Notes under the pieces: generated by a model | What the model was told of the DNA's origin: nothing | Database searches by the model: none | Seen by the model: only the letters and a program-made list of their open reading frames with translations | Origin: Sphingomonas sp. BAUL-RG-20F-R05-02 | Lineage (GTDB): Bacteria; Pseudomonadota; Alphaproteobacteria; Sphingomonadales; Sphingomonadaceae | Assembly: GCF_022662305.1 (NCBI RefSeq) | Contig: NZ_JAKNQH010000005.1 | Coordinates: 248,001 to 312,000, forward strand | Direction of reading: 5' to 3' | Length of the DNA stretch: 64,000 bases | Program-made: the position numbers and the translations under genes | In this document: positions 24,929 through 32,663 of the stretch, one piece after another | How the letters are laid out: each line of letters starts with the position of its first letter | Numbering within the stretch: position 1 is the stretch's first letter

Positions 24929-26323
24929 GTGGTACTTCGTAGCGTAGCATTTGGAACGATGATGGCGGCGGCGATCGTACCCGCGAGCGCGAAGGTCGCA
25001 TCGCACCCGGTCGCTGATGCGCAGGCGCTGGAAATGGCGAAGAAGGCGATCGCCTTCCGATCGGTGCGTGGCCCCGGCAACCAGACGCCGCAGACGCTGG
25101 CGTACATCAAGGACCAGCTCGTCGCCGGCGGCTTCAGCCCTTCGGACGTAACGATCACGCCGGTCGACGACACCGCCTATATGATCGCCCGCTGGCCGGG
25201 CAGCGATCCCAAGGCTAAGCCGCTGGTGATCTCTGGCCATATGGACGTGGTGGAGGCCAAACCCGCGGACTGGCAGCGTGACCCATTCACGCCGGTGGTG
25301 GAGAACGGCTATCTGTTCGGTCGTGGGGCGACCGACATGAAGTTCGACGGCGCGATCGCGGTCGCCGCCCTGATCGAGCTGAAGCGCGAAGGCTACAAGC
25401 CACGCCGCGACATCATCATCGAGTTTTCCGGCGACGAGGAAACCACGATGAAAACCGGCAAGATTATCGCCGACAAACTCCGCAATGCCGACATCGTGCT
25501 CAACATCGATGGTGGCGGCGGCGTGCTCGACGAGGTGACGGGGAAGCCGCGCTACTTCACCTGGCAGGGTGCGGAGAAGAGCTATTCCGACTTCCAGATG
25601 ACGGTCACCAATCCCGGCGGTCATTCGTCCGCCCCACGCAAGGTGAACGCGATTTACGAACTGTCGGCCGCGCTCCTGCGGATCGGCGCGTACCGCTTTA
25701 AGCCCGAAGTCAACGACCTGACGCGCGCTTCGCTGACGGAATCAGCGAAGTATGAGACTCCTGAGATCGGCGCGGCAATGCGTGCGTTCGCCGCGAATCC
25801 GGAAGATCAGGCCGCGATCGAGACACTGGCGGCTGACCCGGCGACGGTCGGCCGGATCGGCACCACTTGCGTCGCAACGCTGATCTCGGGTGGCCACGCC
25901 GAAAACGCGCTGCCGCAGCGGGCGACCGCCAACATCAATTGCCGCATCTTCCCCGGTCACAAGCCGGCGGACATCATGGCCGAACTGGCGCGGGTGGCGA
26001 ACGACCCGGCTGTGACCTTCAAGGACGTGACTGAAGGCTCGGTTGCGACGGCGGCCTCACCGGTGCGAGCGGATTTCGTCGGCGCGGTCAAGAAGGCGTT
26101 GGGCAGCGTCTATCCCGGCGTGCCGGTCTTCCCGAGTCAGGCGTCCGGCGCAAGCGACAGCATGTGGTTCCGTGCCAACGGAGTCGACAGCTATGGCGCC
26201 AGCCCGATGTTCACCAAGGCCTCGGAGGATTTCAGCCACGGCCTCAACGAACGCGCGCCGATCGCCAACGTCGCGCCGTCGATCACCTATTATATGTCGT
26301 TGTTCAGCGATCTCTCTAATTAA
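24929..26323 (+). CDS. M20-family metallopeptidase with signal peptide
   Basis: 464 residues from a GTG, preceded at about 8 bases by AAGGGGGA. Signal peptide about 1-21 (VVLRSVAFGTMMAAAIVPASA). The M20 motifs are in order: SGHMDVVEA (metal His and catalytic Asp), GRGATDMKFD (bridging Asp), FSGDEETT (catalytic Glu pair), and KASEDFSHG with the last metal ligand near the C-terminus; a dimerisation domain lies between (about 190-320). Likely a periplasmic carboxypeptidase or aminoacylase hydrolysing peptides or N-acyl amino acids with two zinc ions. 52 bases after modE, possibly co-transcribed. Confidence 0.93.
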   Translation: MVLRSVAFGTMMAAAIVPASAKVASHPVADAQALEMAKKAIAFRSVRGPGNQTPQTLAYIKDQLVAGGFSPSDVTITPVDDTAYMIARWPGSDPKAKPLVISGHMDVVEAKPADWQRDPFTPVVENGYLFGRGATDMKFDGAIAVAALIELKREGYKPRRDIIIEFSGDEETTMKTGKIIADKLRNADIVLNIDGGGGVLDEVTGKPRYFTWQGAEKSYSDFQMTVTNPGGHSSAPRKVNAIYELSAALLRIGAYRFKPEVNDLTRASLTESAKYETPEIGAAMRAFAANPEDQAAIETLAADPATVGRIGTTCVATLISGGHAENALPQRATANINCRIFPGHKPADIMAELARVANDPAVTFKDVTEGSVATAASPVRADFVGAVKKALGSVYPGVPVFPSQASGASDSMWFRANGVDSYGASPMFTKASEDFSHGLNERAPIANVAPSITYYMSLFSDLSN

Positions 26324-26366
26324 CCCGGTCGGCGCGTCTGCTCGGCGGGGCGGCGCGCCACTTTCG

Positions 26367-26447
26367 TTAGAACAGGTATACGGCTGCCGCGATCAACAGC
26401 GCCCAAAGCGCGAGCGAAATCGGCACCGCCAGCGTCAGAGCGCGCAT
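26367..26447 (-). CDS. Possible 26-residue membrane peptide
   Basis: A short frame, MRALTLAVPISLALWALLIAAAVYLF, with one hydrophobic helix and an N-terminal Arg. GAGG lies about 10 bases upstream of the ATG. Such tiny single-helix ORFs recur in sphingomonads, but nothing else supports this one. A longer frame through it reaches 26855; its upstream part has no protein-like character. Confidence 0.3.
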   Translation of the reverse strand: MRALTLAVPISLALWALLIAAAVYLF

Positions 26448-26959
26448 CACTTCGACCTCATGACCTAGATCGCTACTTTGGCGGCTGCGTTTGAACGGGG
26501 TCGTGCTCCAGAACGCACGCGGCAAGGCGCGTGCGGTGGTGCCAACAGCATTGTCTGAACGGAAGGCGTTTGGCGAGGACTTCATCTGCGCGACCCATTT
26601 TAAGATACGTTGATAAAAGCATTTGATGTTCCGCCCGAGGGACTTCAATCGAAGCAGGTGCAGCATGAAGGCGACGATGTTGATGCGTTGCAACGCGAAT
26701 TTGGCCGAGATCGCAAACGTCGCAAATTCGTCGTCGAAAAACAAAGCGTTGCTTAAGATTTTTGATAATCCGAGATTGTATTTTAATTTCGCGTCTGCGC
26801 AAAGTTTGTCGGAAAATATTTGCGTGTGATCGTGCCGACCACCATATCGTAGCATTGGTGATCTGGCGGGTCGTTGCCTGAGCGACGGGTCGTATTGGGC
26901 TTACCGGCATTTCATGATCCATCTGGCCGTGCGAGCGATAGGCGCTAGAACCGGACGCA
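26448..26959. other. AT-richer non-coding stretch of about 510 bases
   Basis: GC falls clearly at 26590-26840, below both flanks, with runs such as AAGATTTTTGATAAT. Several short frames exist on both strands but none resembles a protein I know. Possibly a decayed insertion; I see no inverted repeats that would define one. Confidence 0.45.
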
Positions 26960-28561
26960 ATGGACCGTTCGATCTCTCCCGACCAGACCAGCCCGCGCTG
27001 GCCACCCCGCCTGCTCGAAGCGGCGCTCGCGCTGCACGACAATCGTCTGCCCGATGCCGAGCCGCGCCTGCGCGCCCACCTGAAGGACGATCCGTTCGAT
27101 GTCGCCGCTATCCGGATGATGGCGGAGCTTGCCGGGCGGATCGGCCGCTATAAGGACGCCGAGGCGTTGCTGCGCCGCGCGCTGGAGTTGTCGCCCGACT
27201 TTACCGCCGCGCGCGCCAACCTCGCGGTCGTCCTGCATCGGCTCAATCGCCCTGCGGAGGCGATCGCCGAACTGAACATCGTCACGCAGGATGAGCCGGA
27301 TCACCCCGGTCACGCCAATCTCAAGGCGGCGGCGCTCGGGCGGATCGGCGGTTTTGACGAGGCGATCGTGTTGTACGAACAGGTGCTCGCACAGATGCCG
27401 TGCCAGCCGCGCATCTGGATGAGCTACGGCCATATGCTCAAGACCGTCGGGCGGCAGGCGGACGGCATCGCCGCCTATCGCCGCGCGCTTGATCTCGCGC
27501 CGGGCTTGGGCGAAGTGTGGTGGAGCCTCGCCAACCTCAAGACGATCCGCTTCGACGATGCCGATATTGCCGTGATGGAGGCGGCGTTGCAGCAAGCCGA
27601 CATCTCGACCGAAGACCGCTTCCACCTCGATTTCGCGCTCGGCAAGGCGTACGAAGATCGCCGTGAGGCCGAGGCGGCGTTCCGCCATTACGCCGCCGGC
27701 AACGCGCTTCGTCGCACCACCGTCCAGTATGACGCGGATCAGACGACGCGCTTCGTCGATGACAGCATCGCCACCTTCACCGCCGACCTGTTTGCGGCCC
27801 GCGAAGGGCAGGGATGCCCCGCGTCCGATCCGATCTTCATCCTCGGCATGCCACGCGCGGGATCGACGCTGGTCGAACAGATCCTGTCGAGCCATTCGCT
27901 GGTCGAAGGGACCTCCGAACTGCCCGACATCCCGGCGCTCGCCCGTACCATCGCGGACTATCCGGCCGGCGTCGCCACCCTTTCCGCCGACGAACTCGCC
28001 GCCATCGGCGCTGACTACCTTCGCCGCGCGGCGATCCAGCGCCGCACCGACAAGCCGTTCTTCATCGACAAGCTTCCCAACAACTGGGCACGTGCCGGGC
28101 TGATCCGGCTGATTCTGCCCAACGCGAAGATCATCGACGCGCGCCGTCATCCGCTCGGTTGCTGCTTCTCCAACTTCAAACAACATTTCGCGCGCGGTCA
28201 GGCGTTCAGCTACGATCTCGAGGAAATGGGCCGCTACTATCGCGATTACGTACGGCTGATGGATCACCTCGACACTGCCATGCCCCGCCCACCGCACCGG
28301 GTGTTCTACGAGGCGATGGTCGACGACACCGAAGCACAGGTTCGCGCGTTATTGGATGCGTGCGGGTTGGAGTACGAGGCGGCCTGTCTCGCCTTCCACC
28401 AAACCGAGCGTGCCGTGCGCACTGCCAGTTCGGAACAGGTCCGCCGCCCGATCTTCAGCGAGGGCAAGGCGGCGTGGCTGCCGTTCGCGCCCTATCTTGA
28501 TCCGCTTTGCGCCACGTTCGGTGACGTTCTGACGATGTACCCGCACGCATCAGCATCATAG
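26960..28561 (+). CDS. TPR protein fused to a sulfotransferase domain
   Basis: 533 residues. The first about 230 hold at least four tetratricopeptide repeats (for example YKDAEALLRRALELSPDF, FDEAIVLYEQVLAQMP). The rest is a PAPS-dependent sulfotransferase domain: the 5'-phosphosulfate loop is FILGMPRAGSTLVEQIL (about 292-308) and the 3'-phosphate region is RHPLGCCFSNFKQHF. TPR-sulfotransferases of this type are common in sphingomonads and other alphaproteobacteria; they transfer sulfate to unknown acceptors. It lies 118 bases upstream of a TonB-dependent receptor on the same strand, a frequent pairing, which hints that the receptor or its substrate is the target. Confidence 0.92.
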   Translation: MDRSISPDQTSPRWPPRLLEAALALHDNRLPDAEPRLRAHLKDDPFDVAAIRMMAELAGRIGRYKDAEALLRRALELSPDFTAARANLAVVLHRLNRPAEAIAELNIVTQDEPDHPGHANLKAAALGRIGGFDEAIVLYEQVLAQMPCQPRIWMSYGHMLKTVGRQADGIAAYRRALDLAPGLGEVWWSLANLKTIRFDDADIAVMEAALQQADISTEDRFHLDFALGKAYEDRREAEAAFRHYAAGNALRRTTVQYDADQTTRFVDDSIATFTADLFAAREGQGCPASDPIFILGMPRAGSTLVEQILSSHSLVEGTSELPDIPALARTIADYPAGVATLSADELAAIGADYLRRAAIQRRTDKPFFIDKLPNNWARAGLIRLILPNAKIIDARRHPLGCCFSNFKQHFARGQAFSYDLEEMGRYYRDYVRLMDHLDTAMPRPPHRVFYEAMVDDTEAQVRALLDACGLEYEAACLAFHQTERAVRTASSEQVRRPIFSEGKAAWLPFAPYLDPLCATFGDVLTMYPHASAS

Positions 28562-28679
28562 CGTTGCAAATCCGCAACGTAGCGTCAGCGAAATGACACG
28601 CCCGCAACGGACCTTGTTGACGATTGTTGCACCGCCGCACACCCTTACAGGAACAGTTGGTTCCTAGGGGGAAGCGGGA

Positions 28680-31202
28680 ATGAAATTTGGGGCAGGCGCA
28701 GTTGCGTCAATATTGCTGGCGTCCGCTGCGTTCCTGCCGGCCACGGTGCAGGCGCAGACGCAGTCCGCCCCCACCGCCGCGCCAGAGGCCGATCAGCAGC
28801 CCGACAATGGCGACATCGTCGTCACCGCGCAGAAGCGCGAGGAAAGCCTGCAAAGCGTTCCGATCAGCATCCAGGCGATCGGCACCAAGAAGCTCGACCA
28901 GCTCAACATCAGCAATTTTAACCAATATACCCAGTTGCTGCCCTCCGTCTCGTTCCAGACGACGCAGCCGGGATCGACCACCGTCTATATGCGCGGCGTG
29001 GCGTCGGGTGGCGACGGCAACCATTCGGGCTCGCTGCCCTCGGTCGGCTTCTACCTCGACGAACAGCCGATCACCACGATCGGCGGCACGCTCGACATCC
29101 ACATCTACGACGTCGCGCGGATCGAGAGTCTCGCCGGGCCGCAGGGTACGCTCTACGGCGCCTCGTCGGAGGCCGGCACCGTCCGCATCATCACCAACAA
29201 ACCCGACCTCAGCCACTTTTACGGCCGGATGGACGGCGAGGTGAACACGGTCGCGCATGGCGGGCAGGGCGGCAAGGTCGAAGGCCTCATCAACGCCCCG
29301 ATCAACGCCAGCATGGCTTTCCGAGTGTCCGGTTTTTACGAGCGCGACGCCGGTTATATCGACAACGTCGCCGGTACCCGCTCGTTCTGCGGCACCACGC
29401 TGACCGCGGATGGCTGCGTGCGTGACGGTCTCACCATCGACAACAAGGCCTTCGTCAAGAAGGACTACAACGAGTCTGACCTGTGGGGCGGTCGCGCCGC
29501 ACTGAAGATCGACCTCGACGATAGCTGGACCGTGACACCGACCGTACTGTACCAGGAGGCCAAGTATCACGGCGCCTATGCGATGGACCCGCAGGTCGGC
29601 GACTTGCAGATCCAGCGCTTCTTCCAGGAATATCGCCACGATCGATTCATCCAGGCCGCGCTGACGATCGAGGGCAAGGTCGGCAACTGGGACGTCACCT
29701 ATGCCGGCGCATATCTCGACCGGCAGGACCAGCAATCGAGCGACTACACCGATTATGCCGAGGCGTACGACCAGATTTACGCATCGTCGGGCGGCATCTT
29801 CTACTATGGCGATTATGCCAACGCTGCCGGCCAGCAGATCGACCCGCGCCAGCACATCGTCGCGAGCGATCATTTCAAGAAGCTGAGCCAGGAGTTCCGG
29901 GTGCAGTCCCCGCAGGACGAGCGGCTGCGCGTCACCGCCGGGATGTTCTACCAGCGGCAGAGCAACGCGATTCACCAGGATTATCAGGTCGACAATCTCG
30001 CGCCGGACCTGTCGGTCAACGGCCATCCCGGCACCTTGTGGCTGACGCAGCAGCACCGCGTCGACAAGGATTATGCGATGTTCGGCGAAGCGTCGTTCGA
30101 CATCGTACCGACCGTGACACTCACCGCCGGTGGACGCGCGTTCATCTACGACAACTCGCTAATCGGCTTCTACGGTTTCGGGCGCAATCCTGGCGACGGC
30201 TATACCGCGCAGCCTTATAACGGAGCGCTGTCCTCGGGCACGGGCGTGGCGCGCTGCTTCGCCACCGATGGGCTGCGGCTGACTGGCTATGGCGACCAGC
30301 CAAGCAGCACCACCCGCGTGCTGCTGCCCGCATCCGTGCCGGGCGGGCCGTGCACCAATCTCGCCAATTACGTGCAGGGCGCCGGCATCCAGCCGATCAC
30401 CGCACGCGGCGAGGGCTTCACCCACAAGCTCAACCTGACATGGAAGCCGAGCAAGCAGTTCCTGCTGTACGGCACCTGGTCGCGCGGCTTCCGCCCGGGC
30501 GGCATCAACCGGCGCGGCGACATCGCGCCGTACAACCCGGACTATCTGACCAATTACGAGGTCGGCGCGAAGGCGACGCTGTTCGGTGGCAAGCTGCGCG
30601 TCAGCAGTGCGCTGTATCAGCAAAACTGGCGCAAGTTCCAGTTCAGCTTCCTCGGGCCGAACAGCTTCACCATCATCAACAACGGCCCGAATGCGCGCAT
30701 TCGCGGCATCGAGGCGGACGCGAGCCTCGCGCTCGGTGCGCTCGCGCTGACTGCGGCGGGCGCGTATAACGACGCCAAGACCACCAGCAACCTGTGCACG
30801 ACCGCGATCTCGACCTGTTCGGGCGACGATCTGCTTGCACCGAGCGGCACGCGCCTGCCGATCACACCGCGCTTCAAGATCAACGGCACCGCGCGCTACA
30901 CCGTGCCGGTCGGCGCGGCCAAGGCTTACGCGCAGGTGCTGGTCGCGCACCAGAGTTCAGCCTCGTCGGACATCCGCGTGGCCTATGCGGCGACGCAGGG
31001 GCGGCTGAAGCAATATACCACCGGCGATCTCGCGCTGGGCGCTGAATGGGCGACGTTCAGCCTCGAACTGTTTGCGCAGAACCTGTGGGACGAACGCGCG
31101 CAGCTTTCGCGCTTCCAGGTGTGCGGTGTCTGCACACAGCGGTCGTACATCGTGACCAGCACGCCGCGCACGATCGGCCTGCGTGGCGGGGTGAAGTTCT
31201 AA
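28680..31202 (+). CDS. TonB-dependent receptor, outer membrane
   Basis: 840 residues. Signal peptide about 1-25 (ends ATVQAQ). TonB-box and plug start GDIVVTAQKREESLQSVPISI (about 48-68). Plug motifs include STTVYMRGVASGG and DVARIESLAGPQGTLYGASSEAGTVRIITNKP; the barrel ends GLRGGVKF with a C-terminal Phe. It belongs to the FyuA/BfrD-like group that begins with AQKREE..QDVP, common in sphingomonads for iron chelates and plant-derived molecules; the ligand cannot be named. Probably in one unit with the TPR-sulfotransferase upstream. Confidence 0.95.
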   Translation: MKFGAGAVASILLASAAFLPATVQAQTQSAPTAAPEADQQPDNGDIVVTAQKREESLQSVPISIQAIGTKKLDQLNISNFNQYTQLLPSVSFQTTQPGSTTVYMRGVASGGDGNHSGSLPSVGFYLDEQPITTIGGTLDIHIYDVARIESLAGPQGTLYGASSEAGTVRIITNKPDLSHFYGRMDGEVNTVAHGGQGGKVEGLINAPINASMAFRVSGFYERDAGYIDNVAGTRSFCGTTLTADGCVRDGLTIDNKAFVKKDYNESDLWGGRAALKIDLDDSWTVTPTVLYQEAKYHGAYAMDPQVGDLQIQRFFQEYRHDRFIQAALTIEGKVGNWDVTYAGAYLDRQDQQSSDYTDYAEAYDQIYASSGGIFYYGDYANAAGQQIDPRQHIVASDHFKKLSQEFRVQSPQDERLRVTAGMFYQRQSNAIHQDYQVDNLAPDLSVNGHPGTLWLTQQHRVDKDYAMFGEASFDIVPTVTLTAGGRAFIYDNSLIGFYGFGRNPGDGYTAQPYNGALSSGTGVARCFATDGLRLTGYGDQPSSTTRVLLPASVPGGPCTNLANYVQGAGIQPITARGEGFTHKLNLTWKPSKQFLLYGTWSRGFRPGGINRRGDIAPYNPDYLTNYEVGAKATLFGGKLRVSSALYQQNWRKFQFSFLGPNSFTIINNGPNARIRGIEADASLALGALALTAAGAYNDAKTTSNLCTTAISTCSGDDLLAPSGTRLPITPRFKINGTARYTVPVGAAKAYAQVLVAHQSSASSDIRVAYAATQGRLKQYTTGDLALGAEWATFSLELFAQNLWDERAQLSRFQVCGVCTQRSYIVTSTPRTIGLRGGVKF

Positions 31203-31223
31203 GGCTCCTGATCGGGGGAGCGG

Positions 31224-31257
31224 GTGCGCCGGAGCTTTGGGGAAGGCCCCGGCGCAC
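31224..31257 (+). terminator. Hairpin after the second TonB-dependent receptor
   Basis: GTGCGCCGG (31224-31232) pairs perfectly with CCGGCGCAC (31249-31257), with further G-C pairing possible inside the loop. It begins about 20 bases after the stop. No T-tract. Confidence 0.5.
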
Positions 31258-31552
31258 GATCGCTTCCGCACGGAGTGACGGCGTTGTCTCGCTGCCGACA
31301 CGCCGGTATGGGTGCCGAAATACTGGCTTGTAGTAATCACGCCGATACTGTGATCTTCGTGTAAGTCTTCACTTTGTCGGCGAAGTGTTGATCTTGTCGC
31401 GTATGATTGCAGGGAGCGTGTGCTGATCGTCCGAGTGTTCACGCCGGGCGCTACCTAACCCGCATGGACACCCAAAGCTTGGCCGGGGGGTGAAGCAAAT
31501 CCGCATCATCTAGCTAGTCGTCGCCAAGCGCGAATCGCTAACCGAACGATAG

Positions 31553-31572
31553 CGGCGGCTCGAAAGCCGCCG
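31553..31572 (-). terminator. UUCG-capped hairpin downstream of nusG
   Basis: On the minus strand CGGCGGCT-TTCG-AGCCGCCG: an 8-pair stem with an extra-stable UUCG tetraloop, about 80 bases past the nusG stop. Likely the end of the secE-nusG transcript. Confidence 0.55.
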
Positions 31573-31652
31573 TGCTGTACGACCTGAACGTCATCGTTAG
31601 CTATAAACAGCGCTTATCCGCGCGACTGGCTGCCGCATTTATCGCTGCAAGC

Positions 31653-32189
31653 CTATTTGCTACGTTCGACCTGCTCGAACTCAAGCTCGACCGGGGTTGC
31701 GCGACCGAAGATCGACACCGACACCTTGACGCGGCTGCGATCGAAATCGAGTTCCTCGACCAAGCCGTTGAAGCTCGCGAACGGACCGTCCAGCACCTTG
31801 ACCGAGTCGCCGATCTCGAAATCGACCTTGACCTTCGCCTTCGGGGCGGCAGCGGCTTCCTCCTTGGAGTTGAGCATGCGCGCAGCCTCGCTCTCGCTGA
31901 TCGCCTGCGGCTTGCCCATCGAACCGAGGAAGCCGGTCACCTTCGGAGTGTTCTTGACGAGATGGTACACGTCGTCGTTCATGTTGAGCTTGGCTAGCAC
32001 GTAGCCCGGCATGAATTTGCGCTCGACCGCGATCTTTTTGCCGCGCCGCGCCTCGGTGACGGTTTCGGTCGGCACCTCGATTTGTTCGACAAGCTGTTCG
32101 AGACCCATGCGGGTCGCTTCGGCCATGATCGAATCGCGAACCTTGCCCTCGAAACCCGAGTAGGCGTGGATGATGTACCAGCGTGCCAT
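31653..32189 (-). CDS. nusG: Transcription termination/antitermination protein NusG
   Basis: 178 residues from MARWYIIHAYSGFEGKVRDSI, the standard NusG N-terminal (NGN) start. The NGN domain covers about 1-115 (KFMPGYVLAKLNMND, VKNTPKVTGFLG); the KOW domain is at the C-terminus (FEIGDSVKVLDGPFASFNGLVEEL, given in part: GDSVKVLDGPFASF). It binds RNA polymerase and couples it to Rho and to the ribosome. It follows secE by 14 bases. The usual downstream rplK is absent; a UUCG hairpin and a convergent gene follow instead. Confidence 0.97.
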   Translation of the reverse strand: MARWYIIHAYSGFEGKVRDSIMAEATRMGLEQLVEQIEVPTETVTEARRGKKIAVERKFMPGYVLAKLNMNDDVYHLVKNTPKVTGFLGSMGKPQAISESEAARMLNSKEEAAAAPKAKVKVDFEIGDSVKVLDGPFASFNGLVEELDFDRSRVKVSVSIFGRATPVELEFEQVERSK

Positions 32190-32203
32190 GTGTCGTCCCG
32201 TAA

Positions 32204-32410
32204 TCAGTTCGCGAGGGTGAGCAGATATTTGACGATCAGTTCGAAGATCGTGTCGATGCCGAAGAAGAACACCGCCAGCAGAGTCGTCATGATCATCACC
32301 ATAACGCCGGTCATGATCGTCTCGCGCCGGGTCGGCCACACCACCTTGGCGGTTTCGGCGCGTACCTGCTTGTAGAATTCGATCGGGGTCGTTTTGGCCA
32401 CTGTCTGCAC
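32204..32410 (-). CDS. secE: Preprotein translocase subunit SecE
   Basis: 68 residues, the short one-helix SecE type. It has the cytoplasmic amphipathic helix TPIEFYKQVRAETAKVVWPTRRET (key part VRAETAKVVWPTRRE) and a single transmembrane helix about 33-58. SecE clamps the two halves of SecY in the translocon. The ATG at 32410 or the codon three residues on could be the start. It lies upstream of nusG, as usual, and just downstream of tRNA-Trp on the same strand. Confidence 0.95.
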   Translation of the reverse strand: MQTVAKTTPIEFYKQVRAETAKVVWPTRRETIMTGVMVMIMTTLLAVFFFGIDTIFELIVKYLLTLAN

Positions 32411-32549
32411 TCGCCTTGGTTAGCGCCGGAGCCGGGGACATGGGCCCGCCGTCCGGCCCCGCCAAGGGGCCGAAGACGTATGTTCCCGATTTCGGAATGG
32501 GAAAGCGTTACTGCCGGCGATCCGCAAAATCAAGCGCGGCGATAAGAAG

Positions 32550-32626
32550 TGGCAGGGGAGGTCGGACTCGAACCGACGGCCTTCGGTTTTGGAGACCGAC
32601 GCTCTAACCAACTGAGCTACACCCCT
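32550..32626 (-). tRNA. tRNA-Trp (anticodon CCA)
   Basis: 77 bases on the minus strand with encoded CCA. Anticodon arm TCGGT-CTCCAAA-ACCGA gives CCA; D-arm TAGCTCAGTTGGTTAGAGC; T-arm GGTTCGAGTCC. The acceptor arm AGGGGTG/CTCCCCT has a U-U opposition at positions 6-67. It precedes secE-nusG, a position that tRNA-Trp takes in many bacteria. Confidence 0.95.
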
Positions 32627-32663
32627 GTGCGGAAGCGGTCTTTAACGCCGCCTTCCGGCAACT

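Larger units (their letters stand above)
31203..31652. other. Convergent intergenic region of about 450 bases
   Basis: It separates the receptor gene (plus) from nusG (minus) and has a terminator-like hairpin at each end (listed separately). Between 31260 and 31550 I see no ORF or other structure. Confidence 0.4.

Noticed and set aside
26367..26855. 162-codon minus-strand frame
   Set aside because: Only the last 26 codons look like a peptide; the remainder covers the AT-rich patch with no recognisable features.
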